DNA of 64,000 bases from Paenibacillus sp. FSL R5-0766. GTDB taxonomy: Bacteria > Bacillota > Bacilli > Paenibacillales > Paenibacillaceae. Below, one piece after another: positions 24,165 to 32,820 of the stretch (positions within the stretch are counted from its first letter, which is position 1; every line of letters begins with the position of its first letter). The notes under the pieces were generated by a model that was not told the DNA's origin, made no database searches, and saw nothing but the letters and a program-made list of their open reading frames with translations. The stretch covers positions 6,572,001 to 6,636,000 of the forward strand of contig NZ_CP150227.1 in the NCBI RefSeq assembly GCF_037971845.1, read 5' to 3'. The translations under genes and the position numbers were made by a program.

Positions 24165-27100
24165 GTTTAACACTGTTCAGAAAAGTAAGCATGATATGTC
24201 TGGTCGTTCTAATTGGACTGAGTGGGTTGGGAACCAACTCCTACCTTGTCCAAAAGGTCGATGCAGCAGGAGCAAAACCCTATATTGGTGAAATTCAGTT
24301 ATTCCCTTACAATGGGGCTCCCTCCGGTTGGATGTATGCTGCCGGACAGAACATGTCGATCACTCAGAATACGGCCCTTTTCTCGTTGCTAGGCGTCAAC
24401 TATGGCGGGGACGGCAAAAGCACATTTGCACTACCTGACCTTACAGATGCCGCACCCGAGGGAATGGGCTATTACATATCCATTAATGGAGAGAAGTTCC
24501 CTTCCCGTGAAAAGGGTATGTACGGTGCAGGAAATGCTGTGCTTGGTGAGGTTCGCTTGTTCCCGTATTACTTTACCCCCAGCGGCTGGTTGGCTGCCGA
24601 TGGTCAATATCTCCCTATCTCTCAATACAACGATTTGTATCAGATGATTGGTACAACCTTCGGTGGAGACGGTCTGGAGACATTCCGGTTACCCACGTTA
24701 CCCAAAATCAAGGGTGATATCATCCATTATGCCATATCTGTTGATCCGACTTACCATGCCGAGAATAGGGGAACTGACTACTATGAATATATAGGTGAAA
24801 TCATTCCCTTATTGGTAAAGATCCCACTAGACAACTGGGCATTGGCGGATGGATCCTTACTTGCCACCACCAATAACCAACCCTTGTTTAGCCTAATAGG
24901 CAATAAATTTGGAGGCAATGGTTTAACCGACTTTAAATTGCCTCAATTAAATAGTGACCAGTCGCCATTGGTCTACTACGTTTCCAAGACAGGCGTATTC
25001 CCTTCGGTTAGCAATAATCCCCTGCCCAATGCAGTAGAGGATCGTTACACAACCAAGCAGAACACCCCGCTGACCATCAACTCTCCGGGTCTACTAGAAA
25101 ATGATCGTGATTCTTCTGCTGCCGTACTGAGAAGTGCGCCCATGAACGGTACTCTGACCCTTAATGCTAACGGTTCGTTTGTATACACGCCGAATAACAA
25201 TTATGTGGGTAATGACAGCTTTACTTATAGTGCCACCAATCAATGGGGTACGAGTAATCCTGCGTTAGTTACCATAACAGTTGAGCAGGACTTGGTGCCG
25301 ATCGTCAGCGGGGTAACAGACGAGGGTATATATAAACAAACAGTCACGCCTACATTTAATAGCGGTACAGCACTCCTGAATGGTTCTGCATTCACTAGTG
25401 GCACTCCGGTTACAGAAGATGGAGATTACACATTGGTGGTAACCAACCACATTGGCAGTACAACAGTCCATTTTTCCATTGATACGGTCCCTCCTGTTGT
25501 AACGGGTGTCATCAATGATGGAATATACGATGCAAGCCCGACCGTCACCTTTAATGAGGGAACAGCCACCCTTGATGGTTCTCCATTCCTCAGCGGGGAG
25601 ACGTTCAATGTTGAAGGTGGACATGTGCTGGTCGTTACCGATGCGGCAGGCAATACGACAACAATCCATTTCAGCTTTTATGCGCCACGGACTCTGACGT
25701 TTAACAGTAATGGCGGTTCTGAGGTAACTGAACAAACGGTGTCTTACGGTGACAAGGTTATTGTTCCAGCTGTTCCAACTAAAGCAGGATACACCTTTGC
25801 TGGATGGTTTACCGATTCAGATCTGAGTCAGGCTTTTGATTTCAGCAGTACAACTGTAACCACTACTCTCACTCTGTATGCGAAATGGACGGTCAATTCC
25901 TATACCATTACGTTCGATCCTAACGGTGGTACAGCCGTTGCAGATCACTCAGTCAATTACGGTCAGAAACTTTCAGCACCTGCTTCGCCAAGCCGTTCCG
26001 GCTATACGTTTGCAGGCTGGTATGCAGACCCCGAGTTGAAGACTCCATTCAACTTTGCTCAAACAGAGATCACAGCTGATCTGACCTTATATGCCAAATG
26101 GAGTGTTAATTCCACGCCACCAGGTGGTAGTGATGGTAACAGCAACGGCGGAGGCTCTGGTAACCAGAATAACAACGGGTCGAGCAGTACCCCTTCGCTG
26201 CCTAATACCATAACCAATCCGTCTACTAATGGACGTTTAACACTTGCTGCAGGGCAGGCTGGGCGAGTGAGTTTGGGTGATGGCATCACTGTAACCATCC
26301 CAGCTGGAGCAACTAATCAAGAAATGAAGATCACGATTGACCAGATTACAGATTCTTCGGACTTGCTAACTAATCAGACTAAACTAATCAGCCCGGTATA
26401 TGAGTTACTTAAGAATGTTCAACAGAACTTCAATAAATACGTAACTTTGAATCTGACATTTGATACATCAAGCTTGCCAACCAATCACCAGGCTGGACTA
26501 TTCTACTTTGATGAACAAAACAAGTTGTGGATCTCTGCGGGAGAAGCTTCAATTCATGACAATCAAGTCAATGTAGACGTAGACCATTTCACCAAATTTG
26601 CTGTTTTTGCGATTGAACAACCCAAGGCGCCAGCAGAGATTGCATTTAGCGATGTCAACGGGCACTGGGCGGAAGATTTCATTCAGGAAGCCGTCCGTGA
26701 AGGTATCGTGAGTGGATTTTCCGATGGGTCCTTCAAGCCTAATGCATCCATTACACGTGCAGAATTTACAGTGATGCTAATGAATACACTGAATACAGAA
26801 TACACAGAAGCGGCAACATCTTTTACCGATCATGCAGAAATAGGAGCTTGGGCGCAGTCTGCTGTAGCTCGTGCCGTGCAAGCAGGGTTTATTCAGGGAG
26901 ACACTGAGGGAGCTTTCCGCCCCAATGATGCTGTAACCCGTGCTGAGATGGCTGTCCTGGTAGCCGGTGCGCTTCAATTAAAAGCGATAACTGGCACAAG
27001 CTCAACCTTTGCAGACGACGCACAGATTCCGCTTTGGGCCAAAGCAGCTGTCGCTGGGATGCAAAAATCCGGGATGCTGCACGGTAAAGGGCTGAATACC

Positions 27101-27166
27101 TTTGCTCCAAGTGATAAAACCACGCGCGCAGAAGCCGTCAAACTACTGTTGAACGCAAAAAATTAG
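24161..27166 (+). CDS. SLH-anchored protein with tail-collar, Ig-like and InlB repeats
   Basis: 1001 residues from GTG 24161. A signal peptide (residues ~5-36, ending VDAAG) is followed by three tail-collar repeats (IGEIQLFPYNGAPSGWMYAA, LGEVRLFPYYFTPSGWLAAD, IGEIIPLLVKIPLDNWALAD), each with an LFSLLG/FGGDG-type motif. Then come a cadherin-like Ig domain (SPGLLENDRD, GSFVYTPNNNYVGNDSFTYS), two further Ig-like units, two InlB/Flg_new repeats (GYTFAGWFTD, TLYAKWT), a Gly/Asn linker, a domain with VTIPAGATNQEMKI, and three SLH domains (FSDVNGHWAEDFI, FTDHAEIGAWAQ, FADDAQIPLWAK with TRAE motifs). It is exported and held on wall polymers. AGGAGGAAA at 24140-24146 first serves a short upstream frame. 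Confidence 0.9.
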   Translation: MSLTLFRKVSMICLVVLIGLSGLGTNSYLVQKVDAAGAKPYIGEIQLFPYNGAPSGWMYAAGQNMSITQNTALFSLLGVNYGGDGKSTFALPDLTDAAPEGMGYYISINGEKFPSREKGMYGAGNAVLGEVRLFPYYFTPSGWLAADGQYLPISQYNDLYQMIGTTFGGDGLETFRLPTLPKIKGDIIHYAISVDPTYHAENRGTDYYEYIGEIIPLLVKIPLDNWALADGSLLATTNNQPLFSLIGNKFGGNGLTDFKLPQLNSDQSPLVYYVSKTGVFPSVSNNPLPNAVEDRYTTKQNTPLTINSPGLLENDRDSSAAVLRSAPMNGTLTLNANGSFVYTPNNNYVGNDSFTYSATNQWGTSNPALVTITVEQDLVPIVSGVTDEGIYKQTVTPTFNSGTALLNGSAFTSGTPVTEDGDYTLVVTNHIGSTTVHFSIDTVPPVVTGVINDGIYDASPTVTFNEGTATLDGSPFLSGETFNVEGGHVLVVTDAAGNTTTIHFSFYAPRTLTFNSNGGSEVTEQTVSYGDKVIVPAVPTKAGYTFAGWFTDSDLSQAFDFSSTTVTTTLTLYAKWTVNSYTITFDPNGGTAVADHSVNYGQKLSAPASPSRSGYTFAGWYADPELKTPFNFAQTEITADLTLYAKWSVNSTPPGGSDGNSNGGGSGNQNNNGSSSTPSLPNTITNPSTNGRLTLAAGQAGRVSLGDGITVTIPAGATNQEMKITIDQITDSSDLLTNQTKLISPVYELLKNVQQNFNKYVTLNLTFDTSSLPTNHQAGLFYFDEQNKLWISAGEASIHDNQVNVDVDHFTKFAVFAIEQPKAPAEIAFSDVNGHWAEDFIQEAVREGIVSGFSDGSFKPNASITRAEFTVMLMNTLNTEYTEAATSFTDHAEIGAWAQSAVARAVQAGFIQGDTEGAFRPNDAVTRAEMAVLVAGALQLKAITGTSSTFADDAQIPLWAKAAVAGMQKSGMLHGKGLNTFAPSDKTTRAEAVKLLLNAKN

Positions 27167-27176
27167 TGCATATATC

Positions 27177-27209
27177 TAAAAGCCTGTTCCTTCCGGGAAC
27201 AGGCTTTTC
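27177..27209. terminator. Bidirectional intrinsic terminator
   Basis: AAAAGCCTGTTCC and GGGAACAGGCTTTT pair around TTCC. It serves the SLH protein gene (plus) and the convergent lipoprotein gene (minus). Confidence 0.92.
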
Positions 27210-27217
27210 TGATTGTT

Positions 27218-28324
27218 TTATTCCGAGATCGTAATGACTGAGGTTACAAAGTGATACGATTCATTCTCCAATACCGCCTGCGATAACAGGATTTTATTGC
27301 CTTTCGGACTCCAGGCGAGCGGGTCAGAAGCATTGTCCATATCCGCCGAGATCTGGAACTGTTCTGCCGACTCCGTGTTGGAGACAAACAGCCCTTTCTC
27401 ATTATCATTCTCGGAATTGATGGTGTATGCAATCTTGGTATCATCACCCGACCAGCTTGTGCCGAAAATCTGTGTGCCTCTGGCGAGTGTGGCCTTCTCA
27501 TTGCCTTCCAGATCGGTGAGCACCAGCGCACGTTTGGTATCCGCCGTTCTTTTCACAATCGCAAGCCTTGTTCCATCATTAGATGGGATGACCCACTCCA
27601 CACTTTTCAGCACCTGTTTCACGTCACCCGTCTTCGCATCGTATGCATTCAACTGGCCATCTTCCCCTGTAATATAATAGAGCATACTGCCTGACACCTT
27701 GATACTCCGTACATTGAAATTACCTGTTTCCACCAGTACCTTTGTTGTACCGTCCACACTTGCCGAGATCAGATCACCCTTCATATTGGGGAAAACGACA
27801 TGTTCATTATCCAGCCATGCACCCTCTTGGATGAAGCCATCCTCCTTACCAGCAGGGGTTGTCTCCCCGTTATGCAAGTTCAGAATGTAGCCTCTACCTG
27901 TACTTTCCTCCGGCTCCCGGTAGAACAGGTACTGCCCATCCGGTGACACCAGCGGTGCACCCAGACTGCTTTCACTTTCCTTGAGCGGCGTGTCTGTACC
28001 TTTAGTCAGATCATACATATATAAGTTATGCGGGTATCTTTCCTGGCCTTCAACGGTGATGGGTTTCAAGGACTTGTTCTCCTTGTCGGATACAATCCAG
28101 TCGTCACTTAGCCATGTAATCCCGCGCATATTCGGCAGCTTATCAATTTTCTCCAGCTTGAAGCTCTGGTACACGGACGTGTTGGTATTATCTTTTACTG
28201 TAATGTCGGTGCTCGTTTTCCCACCTTGTGCGTTGCCTCCCGGCTCCGTTGTCCCCCCGCATGCCGCTGTCGTTAACAGGGCAATGGCTCCAAATGTGCC
28301 CATAGCTGCTTGTTTCCAATTCAT
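27218..28324 (-). CDS. Beta-propeller lipoprotein
   Basis: 368 residues from ATG 28324 (AGGGGGGACC upstream). The signal MNWKQAAMGTFGAIALLTTA is followed by a lipobox cysteine. The mature part has repeated TolB/WD40-like blades (PLVSPDGQYLFYREP, IPSNDGTRLAIVKRT, TSWSGDDTKIAYTIN, LAWSPKGNKILLSQ). It is attached outside the membrane. The gene follows a kinase gene at a 60-bp distance and is probably the third gene of that operon, so it may modulate the sensor or be its output. I do not recognise a named homologue. Confidence 0.82.
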   Translation of the reverse strand: MNWKQAAMGTFGAIALLTTAACGGTTEPGGNAQGGKTSTDITVKDNTNTSVYQSFKLEKIDKLPNMRGITWLSDDWIVSDKENKSLKPITVEGQERYPHNLYMYDLTKGTDTPLKESESSLGAPLVSPDGQYLFYREPEESTGRGYILNLHNGETTPAGKEDGFIQEGAWLDNEHVVFPNMKGDLISASVDGTTKVLVETGNFNVRSIKVSGSMLYYITGEDGQLNAYDAKTGDVKQVLKSVEWVIPSNDGTRLAIVKRTADTKRALVLTDLEGNEKATLARGTQIFGTSWSGDDTKIAYTINSENDNEKGLFVSNTESAEQFQISADMDNASDPLAWSPKGNKILLSQAVLENESYHFVTSVITISE

Positions 28325-28384
28325 GATGGTCCCCCCTGGTTTCTCTTGCTATAGACCAAGCATACACATCGCATACTTCCAAAG

Positions 28385-29890
28385 TTATTCAGACTTGTTT
28401 CGAACTTGTAAACTTGAATCAGCCAAAGGGAACATGAGCTGGAACGTCACACCTTCCCCATCTTCTGGATCGCCCGGTAGCAGGGTGATTGTACCTCCCT
28501 GTTTTTCAACAAACTGCTTCACGAGAGATAGCCCCAGTCCGGTTCCACCTGTTTTTCTGGCTCTGTCTTTGTTCACGGTGTAAAAGGGTTCAAAAATCTT
28601 CTCCCGCGCCTCTGCCGGAATCGGAGTACCCGAGTTATAGATGCGAATGACCGCTTGACGCTCCTGCATCCGTAGTTCATTCTTCACCCGGATCACACCA
28701 TCCGGAACGTTATATTTGATGGCATTATCCAGCATATTGATGAAAATATGCATAAGACTTTCCCGATCGCTGCGGATCACCGCCGGTTCAAGATCCAGTT
28801 CCATGTTCAGCGCAAACTTCTCCGCTTTCCCCCGCATCCGGCCACAGGCATCCTTCAGTAGAGCGCTGACCTCTACATCTTCGGCCTGGTTCTCGAAGTC
28901 ATACTTCTCCAGGGCAGATAAATGTAAGACTTTCTCGACCATCTCGTACAGCCGCTCCGTTTCTTTGCCAATGTTACTCGTGGCATCATCAAGCAGTTGC
29001 GGATCATCCTTATACATGTCGAGCAGCTCCACATAAGCTTTGATCGATGTCAGCGGTGTCTTGAACTCATGGCTGATGTTACCGATATATTGTTTCTGCT
29101 GCTGTTCCAACGCCTGAAGTTTCTCAATCGCAAGTTGCAGCTTCTGCTGCTCCGCATGCATGGCTGTGATATTTTGCTGGATGGATGTACTCATATAATA
29201 AATGCCCTGTCCCAGCTCTCCCAGTTCATCCTTGCTTCTTACCGGAGACTCCATAATGTAGTTGCCTTCGCGAATGGAATCTGCGGACTTTTTCAGCCGG
29301 GTAATCGCAACGGCAAACCGATTGTAGAACAGATAACCTAATATGAAGCTCAGCGCCACAACCGCAATCCCTGCCCACATAAATAGTTGAAGGATACGGG
29401 CATAAAAATCTTGGTAACTCTGGACCGGATACTGTATCCACACGGCACCCATCTGTCCATCCGGACCGTCCAATGGTGCAGCGTAGAGCAGGGTGTCCCC
29501 TTGTTCATGATAGGCAATTTTATTTTGCAGTGCATAGTCTAGCGTTTCCTGAACAAGTTCACTCTCGCCGGAGGCGAAGGATGCTCCCACCTGCTGGCCT
29601 GTCATGTTATAGAGTGCTATAGGCAATCCGGTAGAGTTGGCCAGTTCCTGTGCCAGCCTGCGGCCATTTCGCTGTAAAAAAACGTCCTGATCGAGATGGA
29701 CGGCCTCGGTGTAGTAGGACTGTCGCACATTCAGATTCACCAGCCTTGTCTGCTGTGATAAAATACCTTCAATCTGTGACTGCTGATTGCGTTCAATACC
29801 GCGCAGGACCAGTGAACTAAGTACAACCACCGTCAGGATAAGCAAGGCTGCCAGAAAAACACTGAACTTCAGCTTGATGCTGACTCTCAT
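28385..29890 (-). CDS. Sensor histidine kinase (HisKA type)
   Basis: 501 residues. The N-terminal membrane helix (about 8-30), an extracytoplasmic domain, a second helix (about 165-187) and a HAMP segment are visible. The phosphorylation site is ISHEFKTPLTSIKAYVELL. ATPase motifs are NMLDNAIKYN (N box), IRIYNSGTPIP (G1), EPFYTV and TGGTGLGLSLVKQF (G2). It overlaps the response-regulator gene by 4 bp, so the two form a cognate pair; a lipoprotein gene follows. The signal is unknown. Confidence 0.94.
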   Translation of the reverse strand: MRVSIKLKFSVFLAALLILTVVVLSSLVLRGIERNQQSQIEGILSQQTRLVNLNVRQSYYTEAVHLDQDVFLQRNGRRLAQELANSTGLPIALYNMTGQQVGASFASGESELVQETLDYALQNKIAYHEQGDTLLYAAPLDGPDGQMGAVWIQYPVQSYQDFYARILQLFMWAGIAVVALSFILGYLFYNRFAVAITRLKKSADSIREGNYIMESPVRSKDELGELGQGIYYMSTSIQQNITAMHAEQQKLQLAIEKLQALEQQQKQYIGNISHEFKTPLTSIKAYVELLDMYKDDPQLLDDATSNIGKETERLYEMVEKVLHLSALEKYDFENQAEDVEVSALLKDACGRMRGKAEKFALNMELDLEPAVIRSDRESLMHIFINMLDNAIKYNVPDGVIRVKNELRMQERQAVIRIYNSGTPIPAEAREKIFEPFYTVNKDRARKTGGTGLGLSLVKQFVEKQGGTITLLPGDPEDGEGVTFQLMFPLADSSLQVRNKSE

Positions 29891-30597
29891 ATGGCCCCGC
29901 CTGGTTCAGGTGCCGAGGCTTTGTAGCCAATCCCATATACCGTCTGCAATTTTTGCTGATCCGTATCTCCGATTTTTTTGCGCAAACGCTGGATGTGAAT
30001 ATCTACGGTTCGTGTACCACCCGCATACTCCATGCCCCACACCCGATCTAGCAGATCGTCTCGTGTGTACACACGCTCAGGATTGGACATGAGAATGGTC
30101 AGCAGGTCGAACTCTTTTGGTGTCAGATCCAGCTTCTCCTCATTCACGGTCACTGTGCGGTGAGCAACATGAATACGCAGTGTGCCATTCACGATGGCCT
30201 GATTCTTCGAATCGTCAGGTGGTGGACTGCTTTTCTCGACACGGCGCATCAGTGCTTTTACCCTTGCGAGCAATTCACGGATCTCGAATGGTTTGGTCAT
30301 GTAATCATCGGCGCCCATTTCCAGGCCAACGATTTTGTCTACGATATCATTTTTGACCGTCAGCAAAATAATGCCGATATCCTCGCGGTCCTCCAGCCTG
30401 CGGCATACGCCGTATCCATCAAGCCTGGGCATCATGACGTCCAGAATCATGACCTGTGGGTGAAACGATGCGACCTTGACCAAGGCCTCTTCGCCGTCAC
30501 TCGCTGTATCTACTTCATATCCTTCCCGCCGAAGCGCGTAAGCAATGGCACTGACGATACTTGATTCGTCATCTACCACGAGCACTTTTTTATTCAT
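29887..30597 (-). CDS. OmpR-family response regulator
   Basis: 236 residues from ATG 30597 (GAGG nine bases upstream; ATG 30606 abuts the ribosome site). The receiver domain has VLVVDDESS, phosphoacceptor region MILDVMMPRLDGYG and conserved Lys in YMTKPFEIREL. The winged-helix output has LTPKEFDLLTILM, RVYTRDDLLDRVWGMEYAGG, TVDIHIQRLRKKIG and TVYGIGYK. It is the first gene of the regulator-kinase-lipoprotein operon. Confidence 0.95.
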   Translation of the reverse strand: MNKKVLVVDDESSIVSAIAYALRREGYEVDTASDGEEALVKVASFHPQVMILDVMMPRLDGYGVCRRLEDREDIGIILLTVKNDIVDKIVGLEMGADDYMTKPFEIRELLARVKALMRRVEKSSPPPDDSKNQAIVNGTLRIHVAHRTVTVNEEKLDLTPKEFDLLTILMSNPERVYTRDDLLDRVWGMEYAGGTRTVDIHIQRLRKKIGDTDQQKLQTVYGIGYKASAPEPGGAI

Positions 30598-30749
30598 GGG
30601 ATTCATCCTCTTTATCTATGTCATGAGTTGGTTTATGGGTCTATGTTAGCAAGGTCCGTGCGATTTAGCTATCGATGAGTTTGCAATTTGTATGAGAAGC
30701 TTGTATCCTCTCAGCTTGGACTTGGCTCTACTTTCTTTATACCCTAAAG

Positions 30750-30786
30750 GTAACAAAAAGAGCCAACCCGTGATTGGATCAGCCCT
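30750..30786 (-). terminator. Possible terminator of the Rpn gene
   Basis: On the minus strand CCAA-TCACGGG-TTGG with partial outer pairing is followed by CTCTTTTTG. The stem is short, so this is tentative. Confidence 0.45.
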
Positions 30787-30810
30787 TGATCTATAGATTC
30801 CCGTTTCATG

Positions 30811-31086
30811 TTACTGTTTAGGCAATAACTTCTTAATTTCATCTTCGGAGAGTCCTGATGCTTTAACTATAGCAGAGAGATCTACACCAAGTGTAAGTAA
30901 TTCACGGGCCATTTCTCTCTTGCCTTCCAACTTACCCTTGGCTGCACCTTCAGCTCGTGCGCCTTCAATCATTGATTTTTCGTCACTCAATGCTTTCATC
31001 CGAGCATCGTAGGCCATTCTGGTGGACGCATCCTGACTCAGAAATTCCAGCGTATCCATCGCCTTTTTCAACATCGGTTCATTCAT
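30811..31086 (-). CDS. Predicted internal in-frame product of the Rpn gene
   Basis: ATG 31086 is eight bases after GGGAGG, embedded in codons for WEVLA. The 91-residue product would start MNEPMLKKAMDTLEFLS and contain only the helical C-terminal region. The same ribosome site and spacing precede the free-standing fragment at 22037. Its translation is a prediction. Confidence 0.5.
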   Translation of the reverse strand: MNEPMLKKAMDTLEFLSQDASTRMAYDARMKALSDEKSMIEGARAEGAAKGKLEGKREMARELLTLGVDLSAIVKASGLSEDEIKKLLPKQ

Positions 31087-31662
31087 GGCCAGCACCTCCC
31101 AGTTTGATGTATCTATTCCTTTCAGGAATAATAACCAATTCACGAGTCCGCCTTTTTCCATCGGAACAGAATACTCATCCAATTTGGTTAGTTCCATCAC
31201 ATGTATTTCGATATCATCCGTCAAACCAATACCTGTATGATCTTCTCGTAAATGAAAAACATTGTGATATCGCTCATTATCCAGACAGGAGTAGTTGAGT
31301 ATATTAATAGTCACGCATTTTTTGAGTAGACTATAGTTTTCACCCTTTTTTATCTGATGAAAGTACATCTCACTCCAATAAAACAACGTCCTTTTCTCCA
31401 TGTTATACGGGTTAAACAGCTGCATTTCAATGTTAATTAGTTTGCCTTCTATCGTCTTTGCTTTAATATCCAGAATGGATTGTTTATCCTCTGGACTATC
31501 CTTATCTGTATACGTGTTAACCACAGTGATCTCCGTAAGAGGAGATTCGCCGGTCTCTATAAACGTGCTGTTCAGAAAAGCTAACAAAACATCTTTGTTT
31601 TGCTCACTTCCAAAAATGCGTTTGAACACAAAATCTACTCGTGGATCGAGTAATTCCGTCAC
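30811..31662 (-). CDS. Rpn-family recombination-promoting nuclease / transposase-like protein
   Basis: 283 residues from GTG 31662 (GGAG upstream). It begins LLDPRVDFVFKRIFGSEQNK, the standard start of the PD-(D/E)XK Rpn/PDDEXK_2 family. Catalytic residues are probably in QSILDIKAKTIEGKLINIEMQ (D..E.Q pattern). The length fits the family (270-320). The C-terminal ~90 residues are charged and helical and end KASGLSEDEIKKLLPKQ. Inside the gene, GGGAGG at 31095-31100 precedes ATG 31086, which could give a 91-residue C-terminal product. Rpn proteins cut DNA and promote recombination; in E. coli internal small products antagonise them. The copy at 21756-22037 is a truncated relative. Confidence 0.9.
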   Translation of the reverse strand: MTELLDPRVDFVFKRIFGSEQNKDVLLAFLNSTFIETGESPLTEITVVNTYTDKDSPEDKQSILDIKAKTIEGKLINIEMQLFNPYNMEKRTLFYWSEMYFHQIKKGENYSLLKKCVTINILNYSCLDNERYHNVFHLREDHTGIGLTDDIEIHVMELTKLDEYSVPMEKGGLVNWLLFLKGIDTSNWEVLAMNEPMLKKAMDTLEFLSQDASTRMAYDARMKALSDEKSMIEGARAEGAAKGKLEGKREMARELLTLGVDLSAIVKASGLSEDEIKKLLPKQ

Positions 31663-31747
31663 TCAGCATCAGCTCCATTCTCACCAGCATTATATCATAA
31701 TTCCCATATAGCCTCAGCTTGATAATGTATCTGCACATATATTGCAT

Positions 31748-32644
31748 TTACTCCTCAAAGGACAGGTTCAGCGGCTCGTCCGAGATCTCGTACTCTGTCT
31801 CCATATGTGTCAGCGGGGTGTTCAGATCAACCTCCTCGAAGCGGAAGCTGTCGACCCACACTTTTCCTTTACCGTTCAAAATAACCCCGAATGAAATGAC
31901 CGCACTGCCCTCCGGCACATCAAGCACAATACTATACTGATTCCATGGCTGCGTACCCGTAATTGGCCGATCATGCATGTTATCAAATTGGAGCACATCA
32001 TGCACGTTATTATCCACACGCATCCATAATCCGCAGAACGCATCCACATGCTCGGTCTTCACGAATCCCGATAACCTCATCCGCTTACCCACATACTTGT
32101 CCGCTCTGAACTGTTGCATCATTGTTGCAAACTCGTTAGGCTCCATCAGCGTAACGGCCTTCAAATATCCTGATGCTTTTCCCTGATGCACTTCGGCCGG
32201 ATCAATGCCCATCTCATAATTCTGCGGGTGACTCCCGGTTAACATCCAACCTGTAATTGTTGACGTCTGATTCATCTGTAATTCTCCTCCTCTGGTTCTT
32301 CCTTCGAATAATTTCAGATCGAACAATTTGCGAAAACGTCCTGGTGGCATGCCATATAATTTGCGGAATGCTCGGGTGAAGGCTTCCTGACTCTCAAAAC
32401 CACATGCCAGAGCGATGTCCAAAATGCCCGCATCCGTCGATCGGAGGGTCGTGGACGCCAGACTCATCCGGCGGTTGCGGATATAATCCACGACGGTCAT
32501 GCCCACCTCATTACGGAAAATTCGATGGTAGTGATATGGCGACAACAATGCCTCGGATGCCACTTCTTCCAGCCCAATCTGCTCATGCAGATGAGTCTCA
32601 ATATAAAACAAACTTTGCTGAATCATTGCACGGTAACGGCTCAA
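31748..32644 (-). CDS. AraC-family regulator with C-terminal beta-sandwich domain
   Basis: 298 residues from TTG 32644, with AAGGGGG about ten bases upstream. The N-terminal ~105 residues hold both helix-turn-helices (IGLEEVASEALLSPYHYHRI, ILDIALACGFESQEAFTRAF) and the signature RKLYGMPPGRFRK. After a short linker, residues ~135-290 resemble a jelly-roll carbohydrate-binding fold (GYLKAVTLMEPNEFATMMQQ, MRLSGFVKTE, LWMRVDNNVHDVLQFDNM, WVDSFRFEEVD). This reverses the usual order, with the DNA-binding domain first. The domain may sense a small ligand. It lies next to a MATE pump gene. Confidence 0.85.
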   Translation of the reverse strand: MSRYRAMIQQSLFYIETHLHEQIGLEEVASEALLSPYHYHRIFRNEVGMTVVDYIRNRRMSLASTTLRSTDAGILDIALACGFESQEAFTRAFRKLYGMPPGRFRKLFDLKLFEGRTRGGELQMNQTSTITGWMLTGSHPQNYEMGIDPAEVHQGKASGYLKAVTLMEPNEFATMMQQFRADKYVGKRMRLSGFVKTEHVDAFCGLWMRVDNNVHDVLQFDNMHDRPITGTQPWNQYSIVLDVPEGSAVISFGVILNGKGKVWVDSFRFEEVDLNTPLTHMETEYEISDEPLNLSFEE

Positions 32645-32747
32645 CTGAGGTAAAGCCCCCTTCCATATCCTTACTATACGTGAATGGTGTAACCGCCGTT
32701 TTGATCATTTTTGCTATCTTCACTTCGGTTGGCCTCTATCCCGAACG

Positions 32748-32793
32748 CAAAAAAGAGCCAATCACGGATGGAATGCTTACCGTCATTGACTCT
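32748..32793 (-). terminator. Intrinsic terminator of MATE gene
   Basis: AGAGCCAATCACGG pairs with CCGTCATTGACTCT and is followed on the minus strand by TTTTTTGC, 27 bp past the MATE stop. Confidence 0.8.
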
Positions 32794-32820
32794 CCTTTTG
32801 TTTATCCGCACAACACTTCG

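Noticed and set aside
24161..27166. Prophage tail gene
   Set aside because: Despite collar-type repeats, the protein has a signal peptide and three SLH domains, and no other phage gene is nearby.
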